64,000 bases of DNA from positions 53,734 through 117,733 of the forward strand of contig JBCBEC010000019.1 in the NCBI GenBank assembly GCA_038528965.1, written 5' to 3'. The stretch is from Lewinella sp038528965 (GTDB lineage: Bacteria; Bacteroidota; Bacteroidia; Chitinophagales; Saprospiraceae). Shown one piece after another: positions 46,518 to 54,074 of the stretch. The position numbers and the translations under genes are program-made. The notes under the pieces were generated by a model. The model saw nothing but the letters and a program-made list of their open reading frames with translations, searched no databases and was not told the origin of the DNA. Within the stretch, counting starts at the first letter, position 1. The number at the start of each line of letters is the position of its first letter.

Positions 46518-46854
46518 ATTTGGTTACTTTGACAGTTACTTATAGTAACCAAAAGTATGTCATTAGGCATTCATAATCAACAGTTTACCTATTGATAATC
46601 AAGTAACAAAACGGTAACTAAAACTGATTTACAAGAAGATAGCGCAAGAAAAAAATTAAAATATTTTCGAATACTGCGCCTTTTCTGAATTAGGGCATTT
46701 ACCCAACCCCAAACCTATTATATACCTTTTTGACAGGTGAAGGTGGTACGGTTACATTACTCTGGCCAGGGTGCAGTTTGGAGGACCGCATTGTCGCACT
46801 AGGAAAGTTCGGTGACGTCTCTGTATCTAACTTACTTTTTGTACTTGGCTTGAT
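46518..46854. other. intergenic stretch, gene remnants only
   Basis: About 337 bases. AT-rich near the MBL gene, then a short GC-richer part (46735-46850) open in one plus-strand frame without a start codon. I do not recognise it; it may be a decayed gene next to the truncated PIN toxin. Confidence 0.35.
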
Positions 46855-46911
46855 CTATGTACTTAAGTGAGACAAATTCGGGTGAATGTTGGTATCAAGT
46901 AAATACTTCAT
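46855..46911 (-). pseudogene. truncated PIN-domain (VapC-type) toxin remnant
   Basis: The minus strand from the ATG at 46911 reads MKYLLDTNIHPNLSHLST and then a stop. MKYLLDTNI is the classical start of a PIN ribonuclease, with the first catalytic Asp. It begins five bases after the stop of the antitoxin-like gene, the normal toxin-antitoxin layout, but only 18 of about 130 codons remain. Downstream frames do not restore the rest. Confidence 0.65.
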
Positions 46912-46916
46912 TCAAA

Positions 46917-47213
46917 TTAATCTCCTAGGGCTTTTAATAACTCATCAACTGGTTCTTCTAAACCAACCTCATCCGCTGACACCCTAAACTCTTCATAATC
47001 GAATGGAGTATATGACTGCTCACCATCAATATCTTCTAAGGTTACGTTTTTCCTGATCGGACGAATCGCATCCTCAAGATTCGGGAGAGGCTTTTGACTC
47101 TCTTCGCTAATCCGATTGATTTCCTTCTCGATTGCATCTAGCACCTTGCTATCCTCAACCTGCATTATTAGCTCAATCAGACTAAATTTCTTATCCCTAA
47201 TATCTATTGTCAT
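46917..47213 (-). CDS. antitoxin-like protein, now without its toxin
   Basis: 98 residues, acidic. The helix SLIELIMQVEDSKVLDAIEK near the start resembles small Bacteroidota antitoxins that precede PIN or RelE toxins, and the C-terminal 40 residues are disordered and acidic (TPFDYEEF ... VDELLKAL). The next gene, five bases away, is the remnant of a PIN toxin, so this is probably an orphan antitoxin. No DNA-binding motif is obvious. Confidence 0.6.
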   Translation of the reverse strand: MTIDIRDKKFSLIELIMQVEDSKVLDAIEKEINRISEESQKPLPNLEDAIRPIRKNVTLEDIDGEQSYTPFDYEEFRVSADEVGLEEPVDELLKALGD

Positions 47214-47565
47214 CTTATTTCAATTAACTCACCAATATAAGGTGGTGTTATATAAATATAAGTTCAAATGATCCTTCTTGCAACTCTAACATCACTCTTT
47301 TCATAATAATCAAATGATAATCAGATCATTAAAGTTTCGATGCCTTACTGTTTTTGTAAATTGGAGACTATAAAATTATCCCGGTCTCAGAGGGCCGTGT
47401 ATAAAGAGCGCCATTTCGTTCATCCATTAGTTTCTGTACTTGATAGAAGAGAAACCTAATGTCAGTCAACTTTTCGTTTAGCGCGTAAAAAGATTCAATA
47501 CTAGTTGTCAAGATTTACCTTCCCGTCTGACTCGGTCTTATCGCCTCGCTGGCAGATAGATCCCT
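47214..47565. other. intergenic stretch, no gene seen
   Basis: About 350 AT-rich bases with the antitoxin promoter at the left (minus strand). Nothing else recognised. Confidence 0.4.
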
Positions 47566-50500
47566 TTACAACTTCACCCACTTCACCGTCACCGGCGCAT
47601 GCTGGCCTATCATCACCTTTGCGTAGTAAACACCCGCACTGAGGTGAGCCACATCAGCATGTAGAAAATGCTGGCCGGCACCCAATAAGCCCTGCTGTAT
47701 TTGCTGTACCGCCCGGCCATTTTGATCATGAAGCGTAATGTTCACTGGCGCGGATTCTTCCAAAGTGACCGCCAGGTTAATACGACTGGAAAATGGATTT
47801 GGGTAACTTAGTATTTGGAAAGCTTCCGCAGGAAGATCATCAGTATCTACTAATACATTGGCTCGTCCCGGACTACCGTGCACATTAACCGCCCCCCAGC
47901 TCTCAGCCAAGCTGTTGTCAAGCTCAGGTGAAAGTAATTCCAAGGTATAGCCTTCACCATCAGCTAGTGTAGGCCAGGGCGCATCTGGCAAATAGTATAC
48001 TTCATCAACCAGCGTTTCACTGGCATCGTACAGCCTTACCGCGTCTCCGTTACTGGACAAACCAAAATCAAAATCGCCAACCACCGGCGTAACAGATGGA
48101 AACTCCGATAGAAAACGCGTTTGGTCTCTGGTCAATATCAAAAAGCCATTCGCGGCGATAGTCGTTCCCGGAGGCATGGTGAAGTTGTGGGTATCATCGT
48201 CGTCCTTCATGATCCACCCCGACAGATCGAACTCAATGGTGGAAGCGTTATATAACTCCACCCAATCGCCAGCATCAAAATCGCCAGCGTCGTTGTAGTT
48301 GATCTCGTTGATAACGATGATTGGTGCTTCACTCGCTTGGAAAACTGGCCGCACCGTCATTACCGATTCCATATTTATTTCCAGCGTACGCGCCGTGGGT
48401 GCACCAGGAACTCCTTCCCAATGTGAGAACACGTAACCCGGTTGGGCGAAAGCCGTAAGGGCGATAGGTACATCCTGGAAATAATCACCAGACCAATTAT
48501 TGACCTCAATCGTCAAGCTATTCACTTGCACCCATCCTTCTACCAAGTCGGTAATTTCAATATTTAATTGGTGGTAAGCCGGTAGGCCAAATTCGTCACG
48601 GATGTGCTGCTTAATGAAAGTTGGCCGTTCGTCGGCAAAGTTTTTCATGTTATTTATTCTATTCGTCCAGCTGCCTGATGACTCTCCCCAACGGTCAAAA
48701 TGTGTGGGGATTTCATCTTCAATTCTAGCGGCTACAGAATCAATGTGCTCGTTTACGCGCTCAGGTAAGAAGCGACTGTTGAGCTCATCGGCAAAACGAT
48801 TGACGAATAGGTTTCTAAACTGCGTAGCTTGCGTCAACTCCCTCAGCAAAAAGGTCGCCCAAGGAGGATTAGGCCAACCCGGACCGTTGGGTTCTAAAGC
48901 GAACGCAAGGGTATTATTGAAATAATTGAAAGCGTTCCAGGTACCAAAGCCAAAATCGGTATCAAAGAGAATCCAGCGCCATTTACCACCGTGATAACGG
49001 CCAAACTTGATGTTATTCCCCGGCCAATCGGTGTTATCAAAAAAGATCTGAGCCGCCTGATAGAGTGCAAAGTTGTCTAAATCCATTTGGCTGCTGACCA
49101 ACTCGTAATTATCGGGAGAAGATAGATTGGCCGTACGAATAAAATCAAGCAAATTCAGATAGTCTCCGTTATCACCATGAATAACACTCCCGCCGGCCTC
49201 TAGAAGATCAATTTCATCTGGGGATACGTCCCATTTTGCCGCTAGGAAATGCTCATTAATCTTTTCCCGCATATTGTGGATTCCCCAGTACTCGCCGTTG
49301 ATATAGACCACCATGGGCCGGTACGCCTGGTATTCGAGATCAGCACCTCTCATTAGCCCCGTTAAGGTAGCATCACGCATCATGGTATTGTTCCAGTCAT
49401 TCCCAGAGTTGCGCAAGACCAGTGCCTGATAACTATCGTAAGGACGGTCGTCAAAAAAGGCATTGTCGAATTCACCGTAACCGTATTGCCTACGGGCGAA
49501 TAAGGATAGAGAGCGTTGGTCCAGGGCTCGGCTCCAGCCGCCGAAAATCTTTACTCCAGCATCATAGTTGGCCTCTAGTGTGCCATCCTCCTGATAAAGG
49601 GCAAAGTGAGCGGGCCGTTCCCAGTCTTCCCAGAAGTTAGCACCAAAGTGCGGAAAATCTTGCTGGTAGGTATCACCGTAGGCATAGATACCCGTCTGTT
49701 CAGAAAAGAGGTCAGACGGGTTAGCGCTCAGTAGTAATACCGGTAAATTATGCGAAGCATTGAAAATATACGAACGCGTTTGGGGTGGAGAAGGAAGAAA
49801 ATCGTCCTGATATACCCTGGCGCGAACGACGGTATTGCCATTGACGGGAATGACTCCCGTATATACTGGCGAGGCCTGCGTAGGCGGTGTAGCATCCAAG
49901 GTATAATGGATAGTAGCAGAGGGATCAACGCCCGAAAGCGTAAGGCTCAAAGGCCCCGTCAGACCTCCGGGGTGAGAAAAGAGGATGTCACCACTACTAA
50001 TGCCTAGGTAGCCTTCTCCCGGATTGATAGCGCCAGGGGTAAGCTGATCGAAATAATGGAGCTCATCCGACTGGCCCGCCGGAATTCCGAATGAAATATT
50101 TGCGGGTAATTCCGGAACTATCAGACTGTCTACGAAACTGCCGGTATCATCAAATAAGTATAGGGTTTCACCCGCAGATGAAATCTTGAAGTTGGTATGA
50201 AAAGAGGTTACATCCCCTAAGGACAAAATTGCGGGCGGTGTGATACCATCACTGGTAGGGCCGCCGTAAACGGCTGATAAGAACGGAATAATCGTAAAAT
50301 CCGACGATCCATTAGAAATGTTATGCGCCTGTATACAAAGTACATTTTCACCGTCCTGTAGCAGGCCATTAATATCCTCTAGTGCGAAGCGATCGGGCAA
50401 GCCGCCTCCGTACATTTGAGCTTCGTGATCCGTCAGCGTAACTGCATCATAGGCCGGAGCAAGGCCACTGATATTGGCTCTGGCAATTTCCTGTCCGTTG

Positions 50501-51078
50501 ATGTAGGCCACAAAGCCATCGTCGTAGTCAATATCCAAGATCAAAGCCTGGACCTCAGCAGCACTGTTGATGGTGAATGTTTTCCGTAAAAAAATCGAAC
50601 GTGTACCGCCTGGCACCAGCGTAGCGTCATCTCCATCACCGTAGCCAAAGCCACTAATGCCTTGCCCCCAACTAGCATCATTAAAGCCCAAACTGGTCCA
50701 TTGGCTATTAACTGCCTGTGTGGGGGTCAGGTAGCGAAATTCATCACCCTGATTAACTAGCGTTCGGAATACCTGACTGCCTCCTCGATCTTTATCGGAA
50801 GCCCAGACCTGGAGGTAGGCACCAGCATCAAGGGTCACATCTGAAAAGGTCCACTTAGTTGGTTCTTCCCGGTCATCGCTACAGGTCCAATTTAGTAGGC
50901 TAATGGCATCGCTGGTGGCATTGCGCAATTCAAACCAATCGGGAAAATCGCCGTCTTCATCTTGAACGATGGAGTTAGAAGCAACAACTTCATTGAAGTG
51001 AATAGTTTGCGCATGCGCGGAAAATACAAACACAAAAAACAGGAATAAACCTGGGAGGGTTTGATCAATACATTTCAT
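47566..51078 (-). CDS. CotH-kinase/lamin-tail T9SS surface protein
   Basis: 1170 residues with a signal peptide (LFLFFVFVFSAHAQ). Order: lamin-tail domain (NEVVASNSIVQDEDGDFPDW ... FELRNATSD), a galactose-binding-like region with repeats such as FGYGDGDDATLVPGG, a chitobiase-type beta sandwich (HYTLDATPPTQASPVY), a CotH kinase domain (about 440-790; YINGEYWGIHNMREKINEHF, WRWILFDTDFGFGTW), a second lamin-tail domain (VINEINYNDAGDFDAGDWVE) and a T9SS CTD (LSYPNPFSSRINLAVTL). Probably surface-attached. CotH-type kinases phosphorylate proteins during spore-coat assembly in bacilli; in Bacteroidota their targets are unknown. Its upstream region borders the Zur-like boxes at 51206-51258. Confidence 0.87.
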   Translation of the reverse strand: MKCIDQTLPGLFLFFVFVFSAHAQTIHFNEVVASNSIVQDEDGDFPDWFELRNATSDAISLLNWTCSDDREEPTKWTFSDVTLDAGAYLQVWASDKDRGGSQVFRTLVNQGDEFRYLTPTQAVNSQWTSLGFNDASWGQGISGFGYGDGDDATLVPGGTRSIFLRKTFTINSAAEVQALILDIDYDDGFVAYINGQEIARANISGLAPAYDAVTLTDHEAQMYGGGLPDRFALEDINGLLQDGENVLCIQAHNISNGSSDFTIIPFLSAVYGGPTSDGITPPAILSLGDVTSFHTNFKISSAGETLYLFDDTGSFVDSLIVPELPANISFGIPAGQSDELHYFDQLTPGAINPGEGYLGISSGDILFSHPGGLTGPLSLTLSGVDPSATIHYTLDATPPTQASPVYTGVIPVNGNTVVRARVYQDDFLPSPPQTRSYIFNASHNLPVLLLSANPSDLFSEQTGIYAYGDTYQQDFPHFGANFWEDWERPAHFALYQEDGTLEANYDAGVKIFGGWSRALDQRSLSLFARRQYGYGEFDNAFFDDRPYDSYQALVLRNSGNDWNNTMMRDATLTGLMRGADLEYQAYRPMVVYINGEYWGIHNMREKINEHFLAAKWDVSPDEIDLLEAGGSVIHGDNGDYLNLLDFIRTANLSSPDNYELVSSQMDLDNFALYQAAQIFFDNTDWPGNNIKFGRYHGGKWRWILFDTDFGFGTWNAFNYFNNTLAFALEPNGPGWPNPPWATFLLRELTQATQFRNLFVNRFADELNSRFLPERVNEHIDSVAARIEDEIPTHFDRWGESSGSWTNRINNMKNFADERPTFIKQHIRDEFGLPAYHQLNIEITDLVEGWVQVNSLTIEVNNWSGDYFQDVPIALTAFAQPGYVFSHWEGVPGAPTARTLEINMESVMTVRPVFQASEAPIIVINEINYNDAGDFDAGDWVELYNASTIEFDLSGWIMKDDDDTHNFTMPPGTTIAANGFLILTRDQTRFLSEFPSVTPVVGDFDFGLSSNGDAVRLYDASETLVDEVYYLPDAPWPTLADGEGYTLELLSPELDNSLAESWGAVNVHGSPGRANVLVDTDDLPAEAFQILSYPNPFSSRINLAVTLEESAPVNITLHDQNGRAVQQIQQGLLGAGQHFLHADVAHLSAGVYYAKVMIGQHAPVTVKWVKL

Positions 51079-51205
51079 CCTAGTAGCCAGTTGTCTTTTA
51101 TCCTGAGTGAAGATAAGGGAATCTTACCGCACGGCTCATTTCCGCTGCTTGCATTGGAGGTCAACTGAAATTGATGAAAATATATGTTGCCTACCCAAAT
51201 AAAAA

Positions 51206-51258
51206 TGCAACATTATTGCGTTTGAGTTGTAGCTAATTATATTTGCAATAAGGTTGCA
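51206..51258. promoter_or_regulatory. two Zur-like palindromes over a promoter
   Basis: TGCAACATTATTGCG (51206-51220) and TGCAATAAGGTTGCA (51244-51258). The TTG at 51216-51218 in the first box is exactly 19 bases upstream of TATATTTG (51238-51245), a TANNTTTG match that overlaps the second box. A repressor bound to both boxes would cover the whole promoter of the COG0523 gene. They may also affect the divergent CotH gene (start 51078). Confidence 0.82.
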
Positions 51259-51347
51259 TTTGCAAAAGGGGCTATTAGTTAACCTTATCATTACCCTAGC
51301 GCCCCACTTCATTGTATCTGTAACATTTTAAAAATTAGAAGTCTATT

Positions 51348-52577
51348 ATGACAGCAACAGCCACAAAGAAGCTGCCGGTAACCGTACTCAGCGGTTTCTT
51401 GGGAGCGGGAAAGACCACTTTGCTCAATCATGTGCTACATAATAAATCGGGCCTTAAAGTAGCCGTGATTGTCAACGACATGAGTGAAGTGAACGTAGAT
51501 GCGGAATTGGTGAAGAGCGAAAACACCCTTTCCCGCACGGAGGAGAAGCTCGTAGAGATGAGTAATGGGTGCATCTGTTGCACCTTGCGGGAAGATCTGA
51601 TGATTGAAGTGGAACGTTTAGCTAAAGAAAACCGCTTTGATTACTTACTGATTGAGAGTACCGGAATTAGTGAGCCTGTACCCGTGGCGCAGACTTTTTC
51701 CTTTGTGGATGAAGACAGCGGCATTGACCTCTCTCGCTTCAGCTATATCGATACGATGGTAACCGTGGTAGATGCCTTCAACTTCTTCAAAGATTTCGGC
51801 AGTCCGGAAACCCTGATGGACCGGAACCTGACCGATATGGATGGAGATTACCGGACCATTGTGAACCTCCTGACCGACCAGATTGAGTTTGCGAACGTCA
51901 TTATCCTGAATAAGACGGATCTCGTAAGTGAGGAGCACCTGGGGGTACTTAAAGCGGCTATCCAAAAGCTGAACCCCGGCGCTAAGATTCTGGAATCCAG
52001 CTTCAGCAAAGTAGCACCGGAGCAAATTCTAAATACCGGCCTCTTTGATTTTGAAGAAGCTGAACAAAGTGCAGGGTGGATTGAAGAATTGAATAAAGAG
52101 GAGCACACTCCAGAGACCGAAGAATACGGTATCAGCTCCTTCGTCTACCGCAGCAAAAAGCCATTTGACCCTGTCCGCTTCTGGCATTACGTACAGCACC
52201 GTTTTTCTGGAACCATCATTCGTAGCAAAGGGCTGTTTTGGCTAGCTTCCCGCCCCAAACAAGCACTGGTCTGGGGCCAGGCTGGTGGCTCCTTACGGGC
52301 AGATAGTGCTGGCGTCTGGTGGAGTAGCATGTCATTTGACCAGCGCATTCGCTATGCTTCCTTTGTAGACAATAAAGACAAAATCGAAGCGGGCTGGGAC
52401 TATGAGTTTGGCGATCGCAAAAATGAGATTGTCATCATTGGGCAGGATATGGATAAGGAGGCCATTATTCGGGATCTTGATCGCTGTCTGGCCACCGACA
52501 AGGAGATACAGACCGAGAAATGGAAGGAAGGGTATGAGGATGATTGGCCAGTGCCGCGCGCCTATCCGCTCCATTAA
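51348..52577 (+). CDS. COG0523 metallochaperone GTPase, long form, second copy
   Basis: 409 residues. GFLGAGKTT (16-24), metal motif CICC (75-78), VNDMSEVNVDAEL (switch region), IESTGISEP and NKTDLVSEEH are all present. The C-terminal domain is longer than in the first copy and includes RFWHYVQHRFSGTIIRSKG ... FWLASRP, typical of the larger subfamily found with zinc enzymes. The gene is preceded by two palindromic boxes and followed after 47 bases by an LCIB-type carbonic anhydrase-like gene, which could be its metal-requiring client. Confidence 0.92.
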   Translation: MTATATKKLPVTVLSGFLGAGKTTLLNHVLHNKSGLKVAVIVNDMSEVNVDAELVKSENTLSRTEEKLVEMSNGCICCTLREDLMIEVERLAKENRFDYLLIESTGISEPVPVAQTFSFVDEDSGIDLSRFSYIDTMVTVVDAFNFFKDFGSPETLMDRNLTDMDGDYRTIVNLLTDQIEFANVIILNKTDLVSEEHLGVLKAAIQKLNPGAKILESSFSKVAPEQILNTGLFDFEEAEQSAGWIEELNKEEHTPETEEYGISSFVYRSKKPFDPVRFWHYVQHRFSGTIIRSKGLFWLASRPKQALVWGQAGGSLRADSAGVWWSSMSFDQRIRYASFVDNKDKIEAGWDYEFGDRKNEIVIIGQDMDKEAIIRDLDRCLATDKEIQTEKWKEGYEDDWPVPRAYPLH

Positions 52578-52624
52578 TACAGCTCAGATTACGATAAAAA
52601 CATAAATTTTCAACCCACCATATT

Positions 52625-53338
52625 ATGCTACAAAGAAAATTCGATCAGGTTGTTAAAGGGTATTTCCCGAATGCAATGGACGCTAAAGATACCTCCATCC
52701 ATTACCTGGGTAAGATGCAAATTGAGCACAAAATCGACATCTCCAAAGTACTAATGGCTACGTCTCTGTGCTCGGATGACATCAACATTCCTTCAACTAC
52801 CTTCTTCAATGTGCTTTTCGGCCCATTTGTTATGGGAGGATTAGGCGGCTTGCCATTTGCTGGCCAAACAGGCATGACTGCCTTTGCTCACCACATTCCT
52901 GATGAGGGCAGCGCATTTATTTTCTATGGCCCGCACATTGGTATTACGCTGGACGGTGATTTGGGTAAAATGTATCGCCCTCGTCAAGAGGATACGGGTA
53001 ACTCCTGTGGTGCACTTATGCTAGCACTGAGTCGGTTTGAAGATGGAGGTTATCGCCCGGTCATCAATGATGACGATTACCAGCAAATGAAACTAGAAGA
53101 AAGTCTTCTCCCCTACCGGGAACAAGTAATGGATAGCGATAATCGTCAAAAGGCGATCACGGAGGCTACTTACGAGATTATCGACAAGAAAATTCATGAG
53201 CACATAAAGACGTGTAAGGATGAATTCCACGTTGACACAGTAACGTTACTGGGGGGTATTATTATCAATACTGACTACGGCCTGGATGATTACTTTGACG
53301 CTAGAAACTTCGAAGTAATTGATATGAAGAGCCTCTAA
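52625..53338 (+). CDS. LCIB-type (theta-class) carbonic anhydrase-like protein
   Basis: 237 residues. Sequence blocks of the low-CO2-inducible protein B/C family are visible: MATSLCSDDI (Cys49, where the family has C-R-D-E), LGGLPFAGQTGMTAFAHHIP (family: LGGxxFxGxTGxxAxxxH), FIFYGPHIGITLDGDLG (His104) and GNSCGALMLAL (Cys128). Cys49, His104 and Cys128 fit the Cys-His-Cys zinc site of theta-class carbonic anhydrases. The Arg next to Cys49 is Ser here, so activity may differ. Follows the COG0523 GTPase in a zinc-type operon; it would make sense as the GTPase's client, or as an enzyme replacing another carbonic anhydrase during zinc shortage. The assignment is by motif and not verified. Confidence 0.7.
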   Translation: MLQRKFDQVVKGYFPNAMDAKDTSIHYLGKMQIEHKIDISKVLMATSLCSDDINIPSTTFFNVLFGPFVMGGLGGLPFAGQTGMTAFAHHIPDEGSAFIFYGPHIGITLDGDLGKMYRPRQEDTGNSCGALMLALSRFEDGGYRPVINDDDYQQMKLEESLLPYREQVMDSDNRQKAITEATYEIIDKKIHEHIKTCKDEFHVDTVTLLGGIIINTDYGLDDYFDARNFEVIDMKSL

Positions 53339-53379
53339 GGTTTAAGCTCGGCGATAATTGCCCACTTTACCTCAACTCT

Positions 53380-53409
53380 CATAAGTCTTCGACTTATGCA
53401 AAAGTTTTT
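53380..53409 (+). terminator. terminator of the COG0523/carbonic-anhydrase operon
   Basis: CATAAGTC (53380-53387) pairs with GACTTATG (53391-53398) around a TTC loop, followed by AAAAGTTTTT. It lies 42 bases past the stop. Confidence 0.6.
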
Positions 53410-53713
53410 GTACTTCGTTTGCCCTACTGATCATCTTGAAACGATTGTAGATCGAACCTGCAAGCAGGAAAACTAGTTCTATAGTTTGCTGGGGAACTCC
53501 ATAACGTTTGACGCTGACACAGTAGGGCAAATAAGTATAGGCGGAAGCTTAGTTACAGCTCAAGTAGAAAAAACTAATTTTTCTATCATTTAGCGCAAAA
53601 CTACGGCTGGAACACCGCTGAGATTTAGAACTAAACCTAGTCTCTTCCTATCAAGCACAGGCCTTTTATCAGAGAGCATCAAATTACACAATTCCCACAT
53701 AAGCATTTTTTTC

Positions 53714-53745
53714 TTTGGGCAAATCATAATATTTCCTATCTTTAG
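53714..53745 (+). promoter_or_regulatory. candidate promoter upstream of the structured leader
   Basis: TTTG (53714-53717), 19 bases, then TATCTTTA (53737-53744), close to the Bacteroidota consensus TTTG-N19-TANNTTTG. Start of transcription would be near 53752, giving a leader of about 320 bases to the S8 gene. Confidence 0.4.
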
Positions 53746-53881
53746 TTCATACCTCAGATAAAATGCAATATTTAAATTAGAAGCTCACCCCACTACATCA
53801 TCATTTTCTAATTTTTTTGAACTAGTCTAATTAATTGCTGCAATCATTACGAAGCAGGAATTTTCGATTTAACTATGGAAC

Positions 53882-53960
53882 GCACAAGACCTGATAGCTA
53901 CGCTATCTAGTCTACTCTGTGCCGTACGGCTTAGTATTCTCCAACGGCTCCAAAGGCCGT
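53882..53960 (+). ncRNA. candidate structured leader or small RNA
   Basis: Nested pairing: GCACA with TGTGC (53882-53886/53918-53922), AGAC with GTCT (53887-53890/53910-53913), GATAGC with GCTATC (53893-53898/53902-53907, TAC loop), then a short palindrome CCGTACGG (53922-53929) and a stem ACGGC/GCCGT (53944-53948/53956-53960). It sits between the candidate promoter at 53714 and the S8 gene. The rest of the gap 53410-54074 is AT-rich with no gene. Confidence 0.4.
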
Positions 53961-54074
53961 GTTCTCAGTAATAAGTACCCGGAGAAGCAATGACGTACAC
54001 AACGTTAGTCGCAATGGCCAGTTTCGAATCTTGCAAGTAGTTTTTGACCAGTTCGTTTTCTAAACAACATCTAC

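Noticed and set aside
46735..46869. Plus-strand frame reading TGEGGTVTLLWPGCSLED and ending VLGLIYVLK
   Set aside because: No start codon and no recognisable family. It may be a gene remnant, but it overlaps the PIN remnant on the other strand.
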